A stretch of 64,000 bases of DNA from Pseudomonas mendocina (GTDB lineage Bacteria > Pseudomonadota > Gammaproteobacteria > Pseudomonadales > Pseudomonadaceae). Under the pieces are notes generated by a model. The model searched no databases. It worked only from the letters and a program-made list of their open reading frames with translations, and was not told the origin of the DNA. Positions 39,236 through 47,643 of the stretch are shown here, one piece after another. A program made the translations under genes and the position numbers. Positions within the stretch are counted from its first letter, which is position 1. Each line of letters opens with the position of its first letter. The stretch spans positions 3,906,001-3,970,000 of the forward strand of contig NZ_LR134290.1 in NCBI RefSeq assembly GCF_900636545.1, written 5' to 3'.

Positions 39236-39574
39236 ATGACTGACCAACTGATCATCGAAGACCTGCAATTGGGCGACGGCAAGGCCGTGGTCAAGGGCGC
39301 CCTGATCACCACCCAATATCGCGGCTGGCTGGCCGATGGCAGCGAGTTCGACTCGTCCTACTCGCGCGGCAAACCCTTCCAGTGCGTGATCGGCACCGGC
39401 CGGGTAATCAAGGGCTGGGATCAGGGCTTGATGGGCATGCAGGTCGGCGGCAAACGCAAGCTGCAGGTGCCGGCGCACCTGGGTTATGGCGAGCGCAGCG
39501 TCGGCTCGATTCCGCCCAACTCCGACCTGACCTTCGAGATCGAGCTGCTGGAAGTGCTGACCCGCGATGACTGA
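39236..39574 (+). CDS. FKBP-type peptidyl-prolyl isomerase
   Basis: A 112-residue single-domain FKBP that catalyses proline cis-trans isomerisation in the cytoplasm (no signal peptide). The fold is complete: YRGWLADGSEFDSSYSRG, IGTGRVIKGWDQGLMGMQVG, LGYGERSVGSIPPNSDL and FEIELLEV. The start ATG lies one base after the globin stop. The end overlaps the methyltransferase by eight bases. Confidence 0.93.
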   Translation: MTDQLIIEDLQLGDGKAVVKGALITTQYRGWLADGSEFDSSYSRGKPFQCVIGTGRVIKGWDQGLMGMQVGGKRKLQVPAHLGYGERSVGSIPPNSDLTFEIELLEVLTRDD

Positions 39575-40496
39575 CGCCGCCCTCGCCACCCTGCGCGAGC
39601 ACCTGCTGCAGGCGCTGGATATCCACCCCGGCAGCGAGACCCGTCGCCTGTTCCATGGCCGTGGCCGCTGCTGGCCGGGGCTGGAACAGATCACCGTCGA
39701 CTGGCTGTCCGGCATCGTCCTGGTGATGCTCTTCCGCGAGCCATCACCAGCGCTGCGACCGCTGCTGCTGGAGTTGCTGGCAACCCCGCAATGGCAGACC
39801 AGCGGTGCACGCGGCCTGCTGCTGCAGCACCGCTACGTGCAGGGCAGCGAGAGCGAATGGCTCGCCGGGGAGCCGCAAGCGCAATGGGCGATCATCGAGG
39901 ACGGCCTGCACTACCTGCTCGACCTGGGCAGCAAGCAGAACAGCGGGCTGTTCCTCGATATGCGCCTGGGCCGCCAGTGGGTGCGCGAGCAGGCCGCCGG
40001 CAAGCGTGTGCTCAACCTGTTCGCCTACACCTGCGGCTTCTCCATCGCGGCCATCGCCGGTGGTGCCGCGCATGTGGTCAATCTGGATATGGCCCGTGCG
40101 GCGCTGTCGCGCGGGCGTGACAACCATCGCCTGAATGAGCACGACCTCTCCCGAGTGGAATTTCTCGGCCACGAGCTGTTCAAGTCCTGGGGCAAAGTGC
40201 GCAAGAGTGGGCCGTACGATCTGGTAATCATCGACCCGCCGAGCTTCCAGAAAGGCAGCTTCGCCCTCACCCAGGACTACGCCAAGATTCTCCGGCGCCT
40301 GCCTGAGCTGCTGACCGAGCACGGTACGGTGCTGGCCTGCATAAATGACCCGGATATCGGCCCGGATTTCCTCATCGACGGCATGGCCGCCGAAGCGCCA
40401 CAACTGCGCTTCGTCGAGCGCCTAGATAATCCGCCGGAGTTTCCCGATATATCCCCCGAGAGCGGCCTGAAGGCGCTGGTGTTCCAACAGGGATAA
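39567..40496 (+). CDS. Class I SAM-dependent methyltransferase (RlmI/RlmK-like)
   Basis: A 309-residue methyltransferase related to the C-terminal domain of the 23S rRNA m5C/m2G enzymes. SAM loop: RVLNLFAYTCGFSIAAIAGG; acidic loop VVNLDMARAAL; catalytic-site motif IIDPPSFQKGSF. It lacks a PUA domain, unlike RlmI. The preceding segment GLFLDMRLGRQWVRE is typical of the group. The target, probably RNA, is unknown. It is the last gene of a three-gene operon; a hairpin repeat at 40503 follows. Confidence 0.88.
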   Translation: MTDAALATLREHLLQALDIHPGSETRRLFHGRGRCWPGLEQITVDWLSGIVLVMLFREPSPALRPLLLELLATPQWQTSGARGLLLQHRYVQGSESEWLAGEPQAQWAIIEDGLHYLLDLGSKQNSGLFLDMRLGRQWVREQAAGKRVLNLFAYTCGFSIAAIAGGAAHVVNLDMARAALSRGRDNHRLNEHDLSRVEFLGHELFKSWGKVRKSGPYDLVIIDPPSFQKGSFALTQDYAKILRRLPELLTEHGTVLACINDPDIGPDFLIDGMAAEAPQLRFVERLDNPPEFPDISPESGLKALVFQQG

Positions 40497-40502
40497 ACCC
40501 AT

Positions 40503-40554
40503 GGGAAGGGCTTTAGCCGCGACATGAACAGATCGCGGCTAAAGCCCCTCCTAC
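40503..40554. repeat. Inverted pair of dispersed repeats
   Basis: GGGAAGGGCTTTAGCCGCGA (from 40503) and TCGCGGCTAAAGCCCCTCC (from 40533) face each other across a nine-base spacer and can form a long hairpin between the convergent methyltransferase and norR-like genes. Members of the same family occur at 51222, 61432 and 61471. It may act as a bidirectional terminator, but no T run follows. Confidence 0.85.
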
Positions 40555-40560
40555 AATCCG

Positions 40561-42111
40561 CTAGCGAATGCCTAGGCGCCTGGCCAGGCGGCTGAGGTTG
40601 GCGCGATCCACGCCCAGTTCGCGCGCCGCGTCGGCCCATTTGCCCTGATGCCGCACCAGGCACTGTTCAATCAACCTGCGCTGGAAGCCGTCCACCGCCG
40701 TCCGCAGCTCCACACCTGTCGGCATCGGCTCACCAGGGGTCAGCACTTCGTCGACCAAGGGCGGCGTCTCGGCCATCGGCAGATCCAGGTCCTGCACGTC
40801 GAGGCTGAGAATGCGCGGTCGCTCGCCATGGCGCGCCAGCGCCTTGATCGCCGCGCGGCCGATCAGGTGTTCCAGCTCGCGCACGTTGCCCGGCCAGTCG
40901 TGGCCCAGCAGCGCCTTCTGCGCCTCCGCACTCAGGCGCAGGCTGCGCAGCCCCAACCGGGCGCGGTTCTCTTCGAGGAAGTAACCAGCCAGCAACAGCA
41001 CATCGCGACCACGCTCGCGCAGCGGCGGCACCGGCAACGGATAGACGCTCAGGCGGTGATACAGGTCGGCGCGAAAGCGTCCGGCGCGCACCTCCGCCGC
41101 AAGGTCGCGGTTGGTGGCGGCGATCACCCGCACATCGACGCGGTGCTCGCGATCCGAGCCAACCCGTTGCAACTGGCCGCTCTGCAGTACGCGCAACAGT
41201 TTGGCCTGGATCGCCACCGGCAGCTCGCCCACTTCATCGAGGAACAGGCTGCCGCCGTCGGCCAGTTCGAACTTGCCGCTGCGCTCGCTCATCGCCCCGG
41301 AGAAAGCGCCACGCACATGGCCGAACAGCTCGCTCTCCACCAACGCATCGGGCAATGCAGCGCAGTTGATGCTCACCAGCGGCCGCTGCGCACGCGGCGA
41401 GGCGGCGTGGATCGCTTCGGCAACCAGTTCCTTGCCGACACCGGTTTCCCCCGTGATCAGCACGGTCAGCGGGCTGTCGCCGACCAGGCGAATCTCGTCC
41501 TGCAACTTGCGCAGCGCCGCGCTCTGCCCCACCAGCTCGCGCGGTTGCTGGCGGGCCTGTTTGTACAGCTCGGTGAGCTGGCGCTCGGCCTCGACCCGCT
41601 GCGCCAGGCCGCTGATGCGCTCGCTGACCTTGACCGTGGCCGCCGCCAGGCTGGCGAACGCATCGAGACTGTCCAGGTCGAGCCGGCCGAAACTGGCCGG
41701 ATCGAGCGAATCCAGGGTCAACAGGCCCCAGAGCTGCTCGTCCAGATAGAGCGGGCAACCCAGGCAATCGTGCACTTCCAGATGCCCATGCAGGCCGTCT
41801 ACCAGCCCGTCATAAGGATCAGGCAGGCCGCAGTCGGCGGCGAAACGGGTTGGCCCGGCGTGCTCCAGCAACGCAGCCAGGCGAGGATGCTCGCTGACCC
41901 GGAAGCGCCGCCCCAGGGTGTCGGGGCTCAGGCCTTCCACCGCCAGGGGCACCAGAATTTCACCGTCGAGCCGCAGCAGCGCCACGGCATCGCAAGGAAA
42001 GAGCTGGCGCAAGGCGGCAAGCAGGCGGCGGTAGCGTTCACCGTCATCCAGCTCGCGTGACAGATCGGCGACCAGCGGAATCAGGGTTTCCAACAGAGGA
42101 TTAGCGGTCAT
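40561..42111 (-). CDS. norR: Nitric-oxide-responsive sigma-54 activator (NorR/FhpR)
   Basis: A 516-residue enhancer-binding protein: an N-terminal GAF domain that in NorR senses NO at a non-heme iron, an AAA+ domain (Walker A GETGVGKE, Walker B DEVGELP) and a Fis-type helix-turn-helix at the end (WADAARELGVDRANLSRLAR). The sigma-54 contact loop reads GAFSGA instead of the usual GAFTGA. It is divergent from the flavohemoglobin gene, and candidate GT-N7-AC sites lie between them, as in P. aeruginosa fhpR-fhp. It should activate hmp when NO is present. Confidence 0.93.
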   Translation of the reverse strand: MTANPLLETLIPLVADLSRELDDGERYRRLLAALRQLFPCDAVALLRLDGEILVPLAVEGLSPDTLGRRFRVSEHPRLAALLEHAGPTRFAADCGLPDPYDGLVDGLHGHLEVHDCLGCPLYLDEQLWGLLTLDSLDPASFGRLDLDSLDAFASLAAATVKVSERISGLAQRVEAERQLTELYKQARQQPRELVGQSAALRKLQDEIRLVGDSPLTVLITGETGVGKELVAEAIHAASPRAQRPLVSINCAALPDALVESELFGHVRGAFSGAMSERSGKFELADGGSLFLDEVGELPVAIQAKLLRVLQSGQLQRVGSDREHRVDVRVIAATNRDLAAEVRAGRFRADLYHRLSVYPLPVPPLRERGRDVLLLAGYFLEENRARLGLRSLRLSAEAQKALLGHDWPGNVRELEHLIGRAAIKALARHGERPRILSLDVQDLDLPMAETPPLVDEVLTPGEPMPTGVELRTAVDGFQRRLIEQCLVRHQGKWADAARELGVDRANLSRLARRLGIR

Positions 42112-42125
42112 TAAGACTACTCATT

Positions 42126-42219
42126 GTCCTTATGACCCACACGCAAAGCGAGTCATTAATACTGCAAAACAAGCAAGCCATTGATATTTAATGATTATTT
42201 ATCTGGCACGCTTTCTGAT
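42126..42219 (+). promoter_or_regulatory. NorR-type sites and sigma-54-like promoter of hmp
   Basis: Two GT-N7-AC sequences, the core of NorR sites, lie at 42126-42136 (GTCCTTATGAC) and 42152-42162 (GTCATTAATAC), 26 bases apart; a weaker palindrome CATTGATATTTAATG is at 42179-42193. Downstream, TGGCACGCTTTCTGAT (42204-42219) has a perfect -24 block, but the -12 block reads CTGA instead of TTGC. The arrangement suits an NO-induced sigma-54 promoter. The weak -12 block lowers confidence. Confidence 0.65.
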
Positions 42220-42303
42220 AGGTATCCATCGCTAACGCTAGCACGCCACAACTGGCCAGACGAGCCACACCGGCGTCTTTATTTGCCTTGCGGAGATACC
42301 CTT

Positions 42304-43485
42304 ATGCTGACCAATGCTCAACGTGACCTGATCAAAGCCACCGTGCCGCTGCTGGAAAGCGGCGGCGAAGCGCTCACCACCCATTTCTACCGGATGATGC
42401 TCAGCGAGTATCCCGAAGTACGTCCGCTGTTCAACCAGGCCCATCAGGCCAGCGGCGATCAACCGCGCGCCCTGGCTAACGGCGTATTGATGTACGCGCG
42501 CCATATCGACCGACTCGAAGCTCTCGGCCCGCTGGTGCGCCAGGTGGTGAACAAACACGTCGCTCTGCAGATCCTCCCCGAGCACTACCCCATTGTCGGC
42601 AGTTGCCTGCTACGCGCGATTCGCGAGGTGCTGGGCACCGAGATCGCCACCGATGCGGTGATCGATGCCTGGGCCGTGGCCTACCAGCAACTGGCCGACA
42701 TTTTCATCGGCGCCGAGGAACAGCTCTATCAGGACAACGCCAGCGCGCCTGGCGGATGGCGTGGCGCGCGGGCCTTCCGCGTGGTGCGCAAGGTCGTCGA
42801 GAGCGCCGAGATCACCTCCTTCCACCTGGCACCGGTCGATGGCGGCGCGCTGCTCGATTACCAGCCCGGCCAGTACATTGGCATGCGCCTGCTGCTGGAC
42901 GGCGAAGAGGTACGCCGCAACTACTCGCTGTCGGCCCTGGCCAACGGCCGTGAGTACCGCATCAGCGTCAAGCGCGAGCCTGGCGGCCGTGTGTCCAACC
43001 ATCTGCATGACGAGGTTCAGGTTGGCGATGTGCTGGACCTGTTCCCGCCCGCTGGCGAGTTCACCCTGAGCGAGTCGGACAAGCCGCTGGCACTGATCAG
43101 CGCCGGTGTTGGCATCACCCCGGCCCTGGCCATGCTCGACGCCGCGCGACACAGCGGCCGGCCGATCCATTTCATCCACTGCGCGCGCAATGCCGAAGTG
43201 CATGCCTTCCGCGACTGGGTCGACGCCCATGCCGCCGAGCATCCGCAGATTCGCCATTACGTGTGCTACAGCGAGCCGCGCGCGGGGGATGCGGCCGACG
43301 CCGAGGGGTTTCTCAGTCGCGAATTGCTGGAGCAGTGGCTGCCGGCCGAGCGCGATCTGGACGCCTACTTCCTCGGTCCGAAACCCTTCATGGCGCAGGT
43401 CAAGCGCCACCTGCAGGCACTGGGCGTACCGGCCGAGCAGAGCCGCTATGAGTTCTTCGGCCCGGCCTCGGCTTTGGATAGCTGA
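42304..43485 (+). CDS. hmp: Nitric oxide dioxygenase (flavohemoglobin)
   Basis: Cytoplasmic enzyme that turns NO and O2 into nitrate with NAD(P)H, 393 residues. Globin domain (1-140): Tyr29 (B10), Gln53 (E7) and proximal His85 in NKHVAL are all present. FAD domain: RRNYSLSAL; NAD domain: LALISAGVGITPALAML and the C-terminal FLGPKPFMAQVK. Start ATG at 42304 after GGAG. It is first in an operon with a small membrane protein and NnrS, controlled by the divergent NorR-type activator. Confidence 0.96.
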   Translation: MLTNAQRDLIKATVPLLESGGEALTTHFYRMMLSEYPEVRPLFNQAHQASGDQPRALANGVLMYARHIDRLEALGPLVRQVVNKHVALQILPEHYPIVGSCLLRAIREVLGTEIATDAVIDAWAVAYQQLADIFIGAEEQLYQDNASAPGGWRGARAFRVVRKVVESAEITSFHLAPVDGGALLDYQPGQYIGMRLLLDGEEVRRNYSLSALANGREYRISVKREPGGRVSNHLHDEVQVGDVLDLFPPAGEFTLSESDKPLALISAGVGITPALAMLDAARHSGRPIHFIHCARNAEVHAFRDWVDAHAAEHPQIRHYVCYSEPRAGDAADAEGFLSRELLEQWLPAERDLDAYFLGPKPFMAQVKRHLQALGVPAEQSRYEFFGPASALDS

Positions 43486-43503
43486 ACGATGAGGAGGTGA
43501 ACC

Positions 43504-43755
43504 ATGTACCCACTGAATCTTCCACCGCTGCAGATTCTGCACTTGTCCAGCCAGTTGCTCTGGGCCGGCCTGATCCTGCTATTGGTGGGGCTGGTGGCAG
43601 CCTATGGCCTGGAGAAGCACCTGAATGTGCCGACGCTGGTGCTGGCGCACAGCCTGACGCTACTCGGTCCCAGCATCTTGAAGATCGGTTATGTGCTGCG
43701 CCTGGTCGCGCAGCAACGCCTGAAAGACGAGGCATGCGCACATGCAATTGCTTGA
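43504..43755 (+). CDS. Small membrane protein between hmp and nnrS
   Basis: An 83-residue protein with two helices, LLWAGLILLLVGLVAAYGL and VLAHSLTLLGPSILKIGYVL. It has a very strong ribosome site, GAGGAGGTGA, 18 bases after the hmp stop, and overlaps nnrS by 14 bases. In P. aeruginosa, a small gene in this same position (PA2663, ppoH, as I recall) has been linked to psl and pyoverdine expression. Homology was not tested. Its role could be in NO defence. Confidence 0.8.
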   Translation: MYPLNLPPLQILHLSSQLLWAGLILLLVGLVAAYGLEKHLNVPTLVLAHSLTLLGPSILKIGYVLRLVAQQRLKDEACAHAIA

Positions 43756-44917
43756 TCGCAAGCGGGCACTGGCCATCGCGCCCTTCTGGCGCCTGGGCTT
43801 TCGCCCGTTCTTTGTCGCCGGAGCCATGTTCGCTGTGCTCGCCATCGCCCTCTGGGCGGCGGCGCTGCACGGGCTGACCAACCCGGCGGTGCCGGGTGGC
43901 ATGCTGGCCTGGCATCGCCACGAAATGCCCTTTGGTTTCGGCCTGGCGATCATCGCTGGCTTCCTGCTGACTGCCGTGCAGACCTGGACCGGGAGTCCGG
44001 GCCTCAGCGGCCGCCCGCTGGTCGCACTGTTCGGGCTATGGTTGGCCGCGCGCCTGGTGTGGTTCTTCCCCGTGCCACTGGCACTGCTGATCGCGCTACA
44101 ACTGGTGTTTATCGGCCTGTTCATTGCGCAGATGGCGCGCCAGCTGATCACCGCTCGGCAACGCAACAACTACCCGATCCTGCTGGTGCTGAGCCTGCTC
44201 GCGCTGTGCCAGTCCCTCACGCTCGCCGGCCTGATGCTTGGCGATGATGGCCTGCAACGCCGAGGCGCACTGGCCGCACTGTGGCTGATCGCCGTGATGC
44301 TGAGCCTGATCGGCGGTCGGGTGATTCCCTTCTTCACCCAGCGCGGCCTGGGTCGGGTCGAGGCCTTCGCTGCCCATCCCTGGCTGGATCGCTTGCTGCT
44401 GGTCTGCGGCGTGCTGGTCGCCGCGCTGTTCGCCAGCGGGCATAACTTGCAGGCCCGCTCCTGGCTGGCCGTACCGTTCATCGTGCTGAGCGTACTGCAC
44501 GGCCTGCGCCTGTGGCGCTGGCACCTGCGCGGCGTCTGGCACGTACCGCTGCTGTGGTCGCTACACCTGGCCTACGCCTGGCTTTTACTCGCTACGCTCG
44601 GCATGGCTGCGTGGCACCTGGGCTGGTTGGCGCAACCCAGCCTGGCCAACCACGCCCTGGCGGTGGGTGCGATGGGCGGGCTGATCCTGGCGATGATGGC
44701 GCGGGTCAGCCTCGGTCATACCGGCCGCGCCCTGCAACCGCCCAAGGCGATGGCCTGGGCCTTCGGCCTGCTCAATCTGGGCGCACTGATTCGGGTCGCC
44801 GCCGGCAGCGGCTGGCTATGGCTGGCAGCAGTATGCTGGGGCGTGGCCTTCGTCCTGTTCGCCTGGTATTACGCGCCGATGCTGTGCCAGGCGCGGGTCG
44901 ACGGACATACGGGGTGA
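43742..44917 (+). CDS. nnrS: NnrS family protein
   Basis: Inner-membrane heme/copper protein of the NnrS family, 391 residues with about twelve helices, linked to survival of nitric oxide and nitrosylated iron. Family signatures are seen: PFWRLGFRPFFVAG, WHRHEMPFGFGLAIIAGFLLTA (His-rich start), IGGRVIPFFTQRGL and MARVSLGHTGR. The gene is overlapped by the small membrane protein before it and closes the NO operon. Confidence 0.93.
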   Translation: MQLLDRKRALAIAPFWRLGFRPFFVAGAMFAVLAIALWAAALHGLTNPAVPGGMLAWHRHEMPFGFGLAIIAGFLLTAVQTWTGSPGLSGRPLVALFGLWLAARLVWFFPVPLALLIALQLVFIGLFIAQMARQLITARQRNNYPILLVLSLLALCQSLTLAGLMLGDDGLQRRGALAALWLIAVMLSLIGGRVIPFFTQRGLGRVEAFAAHPWLDRLLLVCGVLVAALFASGHNLQARSWLAVPFIVLSVLHGLRLWRWHLRGVWHVPLLWSLHLAYAWLLLATLGMAAWHLGWLAQPSLANHALAVGAMGGLILAMMARVSLGHTGRALQPPKAMAWAFGLLNLGALIRVAAGSGWLWLAAVCWGVAFVLFAWYYAPMLCQARVDGHTG

Positions 44918-44931
44918 GTGGCGGAAATTTC

Positions 44932-45047
44932 GGTGCGTACGGCGCACCCTACGGGGAAGGTGCACTGCCCAGGACGCAGCATCTGGGCTTCATCCCAATC
45001 GATCAGCACCGTAGGGCGGACTCAAGAGCGCAAGCGAACAGTCCGCC
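44932..45047. repeat. Two palindromic repeats after nnrS
   Basis: GGTGCGTACGGCGCACCCTA at 44932 belongs to the GTAGGGTGCGC family also found at 57831-57886. GTAGGGCGGACTCAAGAG onward (45011-45047) is the reverse of the element at 1596-1632. The 190-base gap between nnrS and rimI contains nothing else that I recognise. Confidence 0.75.
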
Positions 45048-45110
45048 GATTACCTTCGCTATCGCCGACCATCCCTTCGCAAGCGGATTGCCGCCCGGTA
45101 AACCCCAACC

Positions 45111-45563
45111 TCAATCGACCAGCGTACAGGCCATCACCAGCGCATCCTCTCGCCCCCCCACTGCCGGGTAGTAATCGCGACGCCGACCGACTTCATTGAA
45201 GCCAAAGCGCTCGTACAGGCGATAGGCACTCTGGTTGCTGGCGCGCACTTCGAGAAAACACTCGCGCCCACCCAGCTCGAAGGCCTCTTTCATTAGGTGT
45301 TCGAGCAAGCGCAAGCCAAGGCCACGGCCCTGGCTTTCCGGCTTGATGGTGATATTGAGCAGATGCGCTTCGTCGAGGATCAGGTTGATCACGCCATGAC
45401 CGACCTGCTGGTTGCCCTCGAACATCAGCCAGCAGTTATAGGACTTGAGGCTGTCGGTGAAGATGCCGCGCGTCCACGGATGACTGAAGGCAGCGTATTC
45501 GATCTTCAGCACGGCATCGAGATCCGCCTCGGTCATGGGGCGGAAGGAAATTGCATCGCTCAT
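45111..45563 (-). CDS. rimI: Ribosomal protein S18-alanine N-acetyltransferase RimI
   Basis: GNAT enzyme that acetylates the N-terminal Ala of ribosomal protein S18 (150 residues). Acetyl-CoA loop: SQGRGLGLRLLEHL; the typical EVRASNQSAYRLYERFGF follows. The ATG at 45563 begins MSDAISFRPMTEAD, the family start. The gene before it on the same strand is the psi-like replicase subunit, 32 bases upstream, the same neighbour relationship as holD-rimI in E. coli. Confidence 0.93.
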   Translation of the reverse strand: MSDAISFRPMTEADLDAVLKIEYAAFSHPWTRGIFTDSLKSYNCWLMFEGNQQVGHGVINLILDEAHLLNITIKPESQGRGLGLRLLEHLMKEAFELGGRECFLEVRASNQSAYRLYERFGFNEVGRRRDYYPAVGGREDALVMACTLVD

Positions 45564-45595
45564 TGGGCGTAACTCGGGCACAAAGACGGTGGTTC

Positions 45596-46405
45596 TCAGG
45601 AATGAGCGGGGGCTGACCAGCGCTGGCGCACGCGCCGCATGGCCTGCCACAGCTCGCGCTTGCGCGTCGGCTCTTCCATCAGCAGCTCCAGACCCGGCAA
45701 AGCCCAGCAGGCGCCAAGGCCTTCGATCTGCAGCTCGCGGTTGTAGCTATGCTCGTCACCTTCGCCGGCAAAGCGAATGGCCGGCAAGCCGACCAGCCAC
45801 AGGCAGGCACTGGGCTGCTCCTCCAGACGTGCAGCAACGAAGCTCTGCACGAACTCCAGCGCCGCTTCCGGGCCCTGATCCATGTTGCCGCGCACCAGCA
45901 GCGGCCAGCGCACCGGCTCGCCGAGCAGTTGCGGGCTGTCTGGCAGGCCGGCGGCGCGCAGCAGATCCTTGAGCAGGATGTAGGCCGGATCGCGGCTCTG
46001 GAACGGCTGACCGGTAGGCAGCTCCACCAGCAGGGCGCAGTCACCGGCACGCAGCAACTGCAGAGCGAAACGTGGCGGTGGTGCGCTGACCCGGGCCGTT
46101 TTTTCCTCGACCTGCTCCGGCTCTGCAACCGGTTCGACAGCCGCCTGGCGCGGCTGGGCGCCCGGGCGCGGAATTTCGATCTTCGGCCGCTCGACAACCG
46201 CTGCCACCGAGGCTTCGCGCACAGCGGCTACAGCCGGAGCGCTCGGCTCGGCCGGCATTTCGACCGCGTCCACCTCGACCTCAGCCTGCGGCGGCTCAAG
46301 CAACTCGGGGCGTGACGGGGCAGCGAAAGGCAATACAGTGCGCGGTAGCCAGCTGGCAACCTGCATGGCGTCGAGGTAGGCACGTCGGCGCTGCTCGGGG
46401 ATCAC
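45596..46405 (-). CDS. Cryptic psi (HolD-like) subunit of DNA polymerase III
   Basis: A 269-residue protein upstream of rimI. The N-terminal RRRAYLDAMQVASWLPRT is short and conserved; a Pro/Ala/Glu-rich linker (about residues 30-115) leads to a compact C-terminal domain (DCALLVELPTGQPF, DPAYILLKDLLRAAGLP, LGEPVRWPLLVRG). In pseudomonads the gene at this place was described as a divergent psi subunit, which binds SSB-chi and the clamp loader; sequence similarity to E. coli HolD is very low. Annotation pipelines often name it TonB-like because of the Pro-rich linker. GTG start at 46405 follows GGAGG. Confidence 0.72.
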   Translation of the reverse strand: MIPEQRRRAYLDAMQVASWLPRTVLPFAAPSRPELLEPPQAEVEVDAVEMPAEPSAPAVAAVREASVAAVVERPKIEIPRPGAQPRQAAVEPVAEPEQVEEKTARVSAPPPRFALQLLRAGDCALLVELPTGQPFQSRDPAYILLKDLLRAAGLPDSPQLLGEPVRWPLLVRGNMDQGPEAALEFVQSFVAARLEEQPSACLWLVGLPAIRFAGEGDEHSYNRELQIEGLGACWALPGLELLMEEPTRKRELWQAMRRVRQRWSAPAHS

Positions 46406-46549
46406 ACGGCCTCCACTGGCAAAGATGCGCCGCTCCAACGGGCGTCGGGCACGGCAACAGGATTGGGGATCGCGACGTCTACACAGCAACGTCGCAAGAT
46501 GGCGGCAATTGTCGCGTGAAATACCCCGCGCGGGAAGCACGAACGGCCT

Positions 46550-47545
46550 CTAGTCACCCTCACGCCTCTGTACCTGGCCAACGACCTGACGAAACTGGCT
46601 CGGCGTGCCACGCGCCCACTTGCGCATCAGCCGGCGCAACGCCGAGGTGTCGGCATAGCCGACCTGCTCCGCGACCTGCTCGACCGATAGGCGGGAGCTC
46701 TCCAGCAACATGCGCGCACGGTTGATGCGCACCCCCTGCAACAGAGCGGAAACACTACTACCGGTGGCCTTGCGCACATGCCGCGCCAGCGTACGACTGG
46801 ACATCGCCCGCTCCGCTGCCAGTTCAGCAACACTGGGCGGGTTTGGCAGCGCCGCCGCGAAACGCGCGACCAGCTCCGCGACCAGTTCGTTGCCACCGGC
46901 CAGCAATACCGGATCGATGTAGCGTGCCTGCGACTGCCGACCATCGATCAACAGTACCCGCGAAACGGCCTCCGCCAGCGCCGGGCTGAAGCGGCAACGC
47001 AGCAGGTGCATGATCAGATCGATATGGGCGAAGGCCGCGCCTGCTGTCAGCAACTCGCCATCGGCCACCAGCACCTGGGCAACGTCGACCTGGCAATCGG
47101 GCGCGCGTTTTTGCAACAGGCCACCCAGCCACCAGGTGGTAGTCACCCGCCGCCGCGTCAGCAACCCCGCCTCCTGTAGCAGGAACACCGACGTGCAGGC
47201 TGCGGCCAGGGTGCCGCCGTTGGCCGCATGGGCACGCAGGCCTGCAGCGACCCTGCGGGCGTCTTCCTGTGCCAAACGCGTGGCTATGCTTTGCGCATCG
47301 GTGACACCAAGCCCCGGCAGCAGCCAGACCGAGGCGTCAGCCTGGCCCGCCTCGGGCAGCGGCTGCGCCTCGATACGCAAGCCGCTGCTCAAGGGCACGC
47401 TGGCGACCGTCGAACAAACCCGCCAGCGCGGAACGGCGCAGCCAACCTGGCGCGACAGGCGCGCCGCGCACGCAAGGATGTCCAGGGTGCCACTGACCGA
47501 CGTGGCAAAAGCCCCCGGCAGGACGATGAGGGTGAAATCGTACAT
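46550..47545 (-). CDS. GlxA-family AraC-type transcriptional regulator
   Basis: A 331-residue regulator: a DJ-1/PfpI-like N-domain (VWLLPGLGVTD, ACTSVFLLQEAGLL) with Cys in the nucleophile position, then two AraC helix-turn-helix motifs (VAELAAERAMSSRTLARHV, VEQVAEQVGYADTSALRRLM). It is divergent from the dienelactone hydrolase at 47644, with about 98 bases between, and probably controls it. The ATG at 47545 follows CGAGCG; ribosome site weak. It is the second such regulator in the window and is not close in sequence to the one at 19039. Confidence 0.9.
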   Translation of the reverse strand: MYDFTLIVLPGAFATSVSGTLDILACAARLSRQVGCAVPRWRVCSTVASVPLSSGLRIEAQPLPEAGQADASVWLLPGLGVTDAQSIATRLAQEDARRVAAGLRAHAANGGTLAAACTSVFLLQEAGLLTRRRVTTTWWLGGLLQKRAPDCQVDVAQVLVADGELLTAGAAFAHIDLIMHLLRCRFSPALAEAVSRVLLIDGRQSQARYIDPVLLAGGNELVAELVARFAAALPNPPSVAELAAERAMSSRTLARHVRKATGSSVSALLQGVRINRARMLLESSRLSVEQVAEQVGYADTSALRRLMRKWARGTPSQFRQVVGQVQRREGD

Positions 47546-47643
47546 TGACCGATAACGCTCGAAAGATGTCGTTCAGGACACTTCAAGCAAGCGACATTTC
47601 CGCGCCAAATGCAAGCCAGCCGCCCATCACAGGAAGCCCGACC

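Noticed and set aside
42179..42193. An Anr box before hmp (TTGATATTTAATGA)
   Set aside because: Only the first half matches TTGAT; the second half AATGA differs too much from ATCAA. It is more likely a weak third NorR-type site or chance.
43742..44917. A cytochrome or nitrate-related permease for the gene after hmp
   Set aside because: The His-rich opening block and IPFFTQRGL pattern fit NnrS specifically, and the NO context agrees.
45596..46405. TonB-like energy transducer
   Set aside because: There is a Pro/Glu-rich linker, but no N-terminal membrane helix and no TonB C-terminal YP motif; place next to rimI favours the psi-like subunit.
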